Assembly: GCF_015704895.1 (NCBI RefSeq)
Contig: NZ_JADQWB010000023.1
Span: 1 to 62,908, forward strand
Length of the DNA: 62,908 nt
DNA from: Agrobacterium leguminum
GTDB taxonomy: Bacteria; Pseudomonadota; Alphaproteobacteria; Rhizobiales; Rhizobiaceae
Direction: 5' to 3'
Positions within the stretch are counted from its first letter, which is position 1. Every line of letters begins with the position of its first letter. The translations under genes were made by a program, and so were the position numbers. Shown here piece by piece: positions 60,395 to 62,908 of the stretch. Under the pieces are notes generated by a model. The model was given only the letters and a program-made list of their open reading frames with translations, ran no database searches and was not told the origin of the DNA.

Positions 60395-60406
60395 ATGTAT
60401 ATACAT
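60395..60406. promoter_or_regulatory. HutC operator
   Basis: ATGTATATACAT is a perfect 12-bp palindrome in the 114-bp gap between divergent hutI and hutF. It fits the TGTATATACA-type sites bound by HutC, whose gene follows hutF. Urocanate-relieved repression of both operons is expected. Confidence 0.8.
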
Positions 60407-60479
60407 AATAATCGGCTTGGCAAGCTGCAATTTCGTGTTTGAAATGGCCTTGCCAGACAGAACCAAAGGAGAGGGTGGC

Positions 60480-61826
60480 ATGACGGCAATTCACGCGGGC
60501 GCAGCGCTTCTGGCGGATGGATGGGCGAAGGATGTTCGCATCGTCTGCGATGGCGGCGTCATCTTATCCGTAGAAACCGGCGTTTCCCCGCAGCCGCAGG
60601 ATGAGCGACATGCCGTCATTGTCCCGGCCATGCCCAATCTTCACAGCCACGCCTTTCAGCGCGCCATGGCCGGGCTTGCCGAAATCCGTGGTCCCGGCGA
60701 CGACAGTTTCTGGAGCTGGCGCACCGTCATGTATAAATTCGCGCTCTCCATGACGCCTGACCATGTCGAGGCGGTTGCCGCTCAGCTTTATATGGAAATG
60801 CTCGAGGCCGGTTTCGGGCGGGTTGGAGAATTTCACTATCTGCATAATGACAGGGATGGCTCGCATTACGGCAATATCGCCGAAATGGCCGAACGTATCG
60901 GCGCGGCCGCATCGCAGACGGGCATCGGCCTCACATTGCTGCCGGTCTTTTACGCCCATTCCGGTTTCGGCGGCCAGGCGCCAATCGACGGGCAGAAGCG
61001 TTTCATCCATTCGCTCGACAGTTACGGAAAGCTGATGCAGGGCGCGCAGGCCGTGGTGGACAGGCTGCCGGGGGCCACCCTCGGCATAGCGCCGCACAGC
61101 CTGCGTGCGGTGACCGGCGACGAGCTGGCAGCCATCGAGCCGCTGGCAAAAGGCGGGCCGATCCATATTCATGTGGCGGAACAGACGAAAGAAGTGGAAG
61201 ATTCGCTCGCCTTTTCCGGTGCGAGACCGGTGGAATGGCTGCTTGAAAACGCGCCGGTCGATGGCCGCTGGTGCCTTATCCATGCGACACACATGACGGA
61301 AACCGAAACGCGAGGCATGGCAAAAAGCGGTGCTGTTGCCGGCCTCTGCCCGATCACCGAAGCCAATCTCGGCGACGGCATCTTCCCGGCTCCGGCGTTT
61401 CTCGCTGAAAACGGCCATTATGGTGTCGGATCCGATTCCAACATTCTGATTTCCGTGCCGGAAGAATTGCGAACGCTCGAATATTCGCAACGCCTCTCGC
61501 ATCGCGCGCGCAATGTCATCGCCGATGCCGGCCATTCCACGGGAGAAAAACTCTTCCGGCAGGCGCGCGAAGGCGGCGGCAGGGCTCTGGCGTCGCGAAA
61601 CGGTCTGGAAAATGGAAAAAGCGCCGATTTCGTCGCTCTTGATGTTTCGGCCGTTTCTTATCTTCCGATATCCCAGATTCTCGATCAATGGATATTCGCG
61701 GGCGGCGTTTCTGTCGATTCCGTTTGGGTGCGCGGCAAAAAGCGCGTGCAGGCCGGCCGGCATATCCATCGCCGCGAAATATCCGATCGTTTCAACAAGG
61801 TCATGGCTGAACTTCTCGATAGCTGA
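60480..61826 (+). CDS. hutF: Formimidoylglutamate deiminase HutF
   Basis: 448 aa amidohydrolase. Metal motif [20 protein letters not shown], then [48 protein letters not shown] and [20 protein letters not shown]. It converts N-formiminoglutamate to N-formylglutamate and ammonia, which HutG then deformylates. The ATG at 60480 is preceded by GGAGAGGG. Divergent from hutI and followed 51 bp later by hutC. Confidence 0.94.
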   Translation: MTAIHAGAALLADGWAKDVRIVCDGGVILSVETGVSPQPQDERHAVIVPAMPNLHSHAFQRAMAGLAEIRGPGDDSFWSWRTVMYKFALSMTPDHVEAVAAQLYMEMLEAGFGRVGEFHYLHNDRDGSHYGNIAEMAERIGAAASQTGIGLTLLPVFYAHSGFGGQAPIDGQKRFIHSLDSYGKLMQGAQAVVDRLPGATLGIAPHSLRAVTGDELAAIEPLAKGGPIHIHVAEQTKEVEDSLAFSGARPVEWLLENAPVDGRWCLIHATHMTETETRGMAKSGAVAGLCPITEANLGDGIFPAPAFLAENGHYGVGSDSNILISVPEELRTLEYSQRLSHRARNVIADAGHSTGEKLFRQAREGGGRALASRNGLENGKSADFVALDVSAVSYLPISQILDQWIFAGGVSVDSVWVRGKKRVQAGRHIHRREISDRFNKVMAELLDS

Positions 61827-61877
61827 TATGGGCTCGGCGGAAACAGGAAAAAGCCAGCGGGGAAAGGCATTGCGGAC

Positions 61878-62603
61878 GTGACGAAAGCAGCAGCCGGGCA
61901 GACCCTGCACCAGCGTATCCTCACTGAGATCGAGGGCCGGATCGTTTCGGGAGAATGGCCGCCGGGCCATCGATTGCCTTTCGAGGTCGACCTCGCCGAT
62001 CAATATCACTGTTCGCGCATGACCGTGAACAAGGTCATGGGCCAGCTCGCCAAGGCCGGTTTGATCGAACGCCGCAAGAAATCCGGCAGTTTCGTTCGCC
62101 AGCCGCAGATCCAGTCCGCCGTTCTTCAAATTCACGATATCGGGGCCGAGGTCGAATCCCTTGGCCTCGACTATGGCTTCAAAATCCTGGAGCGCAAAAG
62201 GCGCAGCGCGAAAAGCGCGGATCGTGAGCGGCTCGACGTTTCCGTCGGGACACCCTTGCTCGACATTCTCTGCATCCATTTCGCCGGTGCGCGGGAATTC
62301 TGTGTCGAACAGCGCTTCATCAATCTGACGGCCGTGCCGGAAGCGGCTGAAACCGACTTTACCGAAATTGCACCCGGCCCCTGGCTGCTCGGCCATGTTC
62401 CCTGGAGCACTGCCGAACACCGGATAAGCGCCGAAACACCGTCGAAGGAGATTGCGCGCCTGCTCGGCATTTCCGACAGGCAGGCGTGTCTTGTCGTGGA
62501 GCGCCGTACCTGGAGCAATTCGGGCGCTGTCACCTATGTGCGCTTCACCTATCCCGGCAATGCGCATGCGTTGGTCGCCCGCTTCAGCCCGTCTTCCGAC
62601 TGA
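61878..62603 (+). CDS. hutC: Histidine utilisation repressor HutC (GntR family)
   Basis: 241 aa. Winged HTH: LHQRILTEIEGRIVSGEWPP, GHRLPFEVDLADQYHCSRMT and VNKVMGQLAKAGLIERRKKS. The C-terminal UTRA domain contains FCVEQRFINLTAVPEA, VPWSTAEHRISAETPSKEIA and CLVVERRTW. It represses the hut operons until urocanate binds. The start is a GTG at 61878; no ATG lies in frame before the DNA-binding helices, so the GTG is probably genuine. It is in the same operon as hutF. Confidence 0.92.
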   Translation: MTKAAAGQTLHQRILTEIEGRIVSGEWPPGHRLPFEVDLADQYHCSRMTVNKVMGQLAKAGLIERRKKSGSFVRQPQIQSAVLQIHDIGAEVESLGLDYGFKILERKRRSAKSADRERLDVSVGTPLLDILCIHFAGAREFCVEQRFINLTAVPEAAETDFTEIAPGPWLLGHVPWSTAEHRISAETPSKEIARLLGISDRQACLVVERRTWSNSGAVTYVRFTYPGNAHALVARFSPSSD

Positions 62604-62642
62604 CATCCGCAAGGCCTTCGCCCCTGTTATTGCGATATGGAG

Positions 62643-62699
62643 CCCCTATATAGGGGAAGTCCCATCAAGCTTAACGGACACCGATGGGAAAACCGTTAA
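62643..62699. repeat. Palindrome and interleaved inverted repeats upstream of rrn promoter
   Basis: CCCCTATATAGGGG (62643-62656) is a perfect palindrome. Beside it, CCCATC (62661-62666) pairs with GATGGG (62683-62688), and TTAACGG (62671-62677) pairs with CCGTTAA (62693-62699). The two pairs are interleaved. Together they may form the 3' end of the hutFC transcript or overlapping protein sites upstream of the rrn promoter. Confidence 0.6.
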
Positions 62700-62785
62700 A
62701 AGTCGTTAATTTATACGATAATTTTCAAATTCCCTTTTACAATCAGTTAGATATCACATTTCTTGTTTTTTTTGATATTGCTGTG

Positions 62786-62815
62786 TTGACTTGTTTGGTT
62801 GGGTGGATTTATAAG
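62786..62815 (+). promoter_or_regulatory. Ribosomal RNA operon promoter
   Basis: TTGACT (62786-62791), 18-bp spacer, TATAAG (62810-62815), within an AT-rich upstream region with T-runs typical of an UP element. The TTGACTTG...TATAAG form and the GC-rich leader that follows (62825-62908) are characteristic of rrn promoters in the Rhizobium/Agrobacterium group. The 16S gene itself would begin beyond the window. Confidence 0.75.
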
Positions 62816-62908
62816 TCCGCTCACTGAACGAGGGCGGCGGCGCTGCTGGCGACGGCGACTTTCGTTCTTAAGAAATCAAGTTGATGAGCGGATTGCTTGT
62901 TGGGTTTC
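62816..62908 (+). other. Start of rRNA leader region
   Basis: About 90 bases after the promoter show no open reading frame. The sequence is GC-rich (GGCGGCGGCGCTGCTGGCG region), then AT-richer, consistent with the 5' leader of a pre-16S transcript. The window ends before any 16S-specific sequence, so the identification depends on the promoter and the appearance of the leader. Confidence 0.55.

Noticed and set aside
60564..62612. A 682-codon open frame on the minus strand opposite hutF and hutC
   Set aside because: It is antisense to two well-identified genes, has Arg/Gly-rich composition typical of a shadow frame in GC-rich DNA, and matches no family.
62816..62892. TCCGCTCA (62816-62823) and TGAGCGGA (62885-62892) as a stem in the rRNA leader
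   Set aside because: The left half lies at or before the expected transcription start (about 62822), so it would mostly not be in the RNA.
1..62908. Possible CRISPR arrays, tRNA genes, insertion sequences or transposase fragments
   Set aside because: I looked for regularly spaced direct repeats, tRNA-like arms and transposase motifs and saw none; the repeats present are isolated palindromes.

Overview
The window looks like a piece of an Agrobacterium/Rhizobium-group alphaproteobacterial secondary replicon, a chromid such as the linear chromosome of Agrobacterium. Reasons: a complete repABC replication/partition locus with a counter-transcribed RNA and three parS palindromes lies next to a hut operon. 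A strong ribosomal-RNA-type promoter and leader begin at the right edge. Base composition, dispersed hairpin repeats and the GntR/TetR/IclR-controlled ABC-transporter clusters are also typical of rhizobia. The replicon assignment is inference from gene content and remembered synteny, not from a search.

Region 1 (1-17.2 kb) is an aromatic-acid catabolic island. The left operon (substrate-binding protein, tetrahydrofolate-dependent aromatic O-demethylase, MetF, start of PurU) should remove a methyl group from a methoxylated aromatic acid and recycle the C1 unit. It is divergent from a TetR gene with a clean palindrome between them. The second operon (FAD monooxygenase, aryl-CoA ligase, fumarylpyruvate hydrolase, zeta-type maleylpyruvate isomerase, binding protein, LivHMGF transporter) is divergent from a thioesterase-iclR pair. 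The third encodes gentisate 1,2-dioxygenase and a second, unrelated maleylpyruvate isomerase. Together they read as salicylate -> salicylyl-CoA -> gentisyl-CoA -> gentisate -> maleylpyruvate -> fumarylpyruvate -> fumarate + pyruvate, possibly fed by demethylation of a methoxybenzoate. A shared 29-bp operator-like site precedes the two IclR-side transcription units.

Region 2 (17.4-29.9 kb) is an assimilatory nitrate cluster read leftward: nasS-nasT (sensor and ANTAR antiterminator), then nrtABC, nirB, nirD, nasA and cysG. A textbook sigma-54 promoter and a leader with hairpins and a T-tract precede nrtA. Region 3 (30.0-37.2 kb) is a 5-oxoproline/lactam cluster: divergent FadR-type GntR regulator, NRAMP-family transporter, PxpA, a DUF1445 protein, a PxpB-PxpC fusion, and a biotin carboxylase-BCCP fusion.

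Region 4 (37.3-45.1 kb) is mixed: cytoplasmic alpha-amylase, SoxR with its own SoxR-box promoter, a TonB-dependent siderophore receptor, a LysR-TrpD2 fusion protein, LtrA, and two small orphan genes. Region 5 (45.4-51.0 kb) is repCBA with ctRNA and parS sites around an FAD/NAD(P)-binding protein gene. Region 6 (51.3-54.4 kb) is a RidA / metal-PLP aldolase-like / M81 peptidase cluster. Region 7 (54.4-62.6 kb) is a full histidine-utilisation set (hutIHGUD leftward, hutFC rightward) around a HutC operator. The window ends in the promoter and leader of an rrn operon whose 16S gene lies outside. I saw no tRNA genes, insertion sequences or CRISPR arrays.
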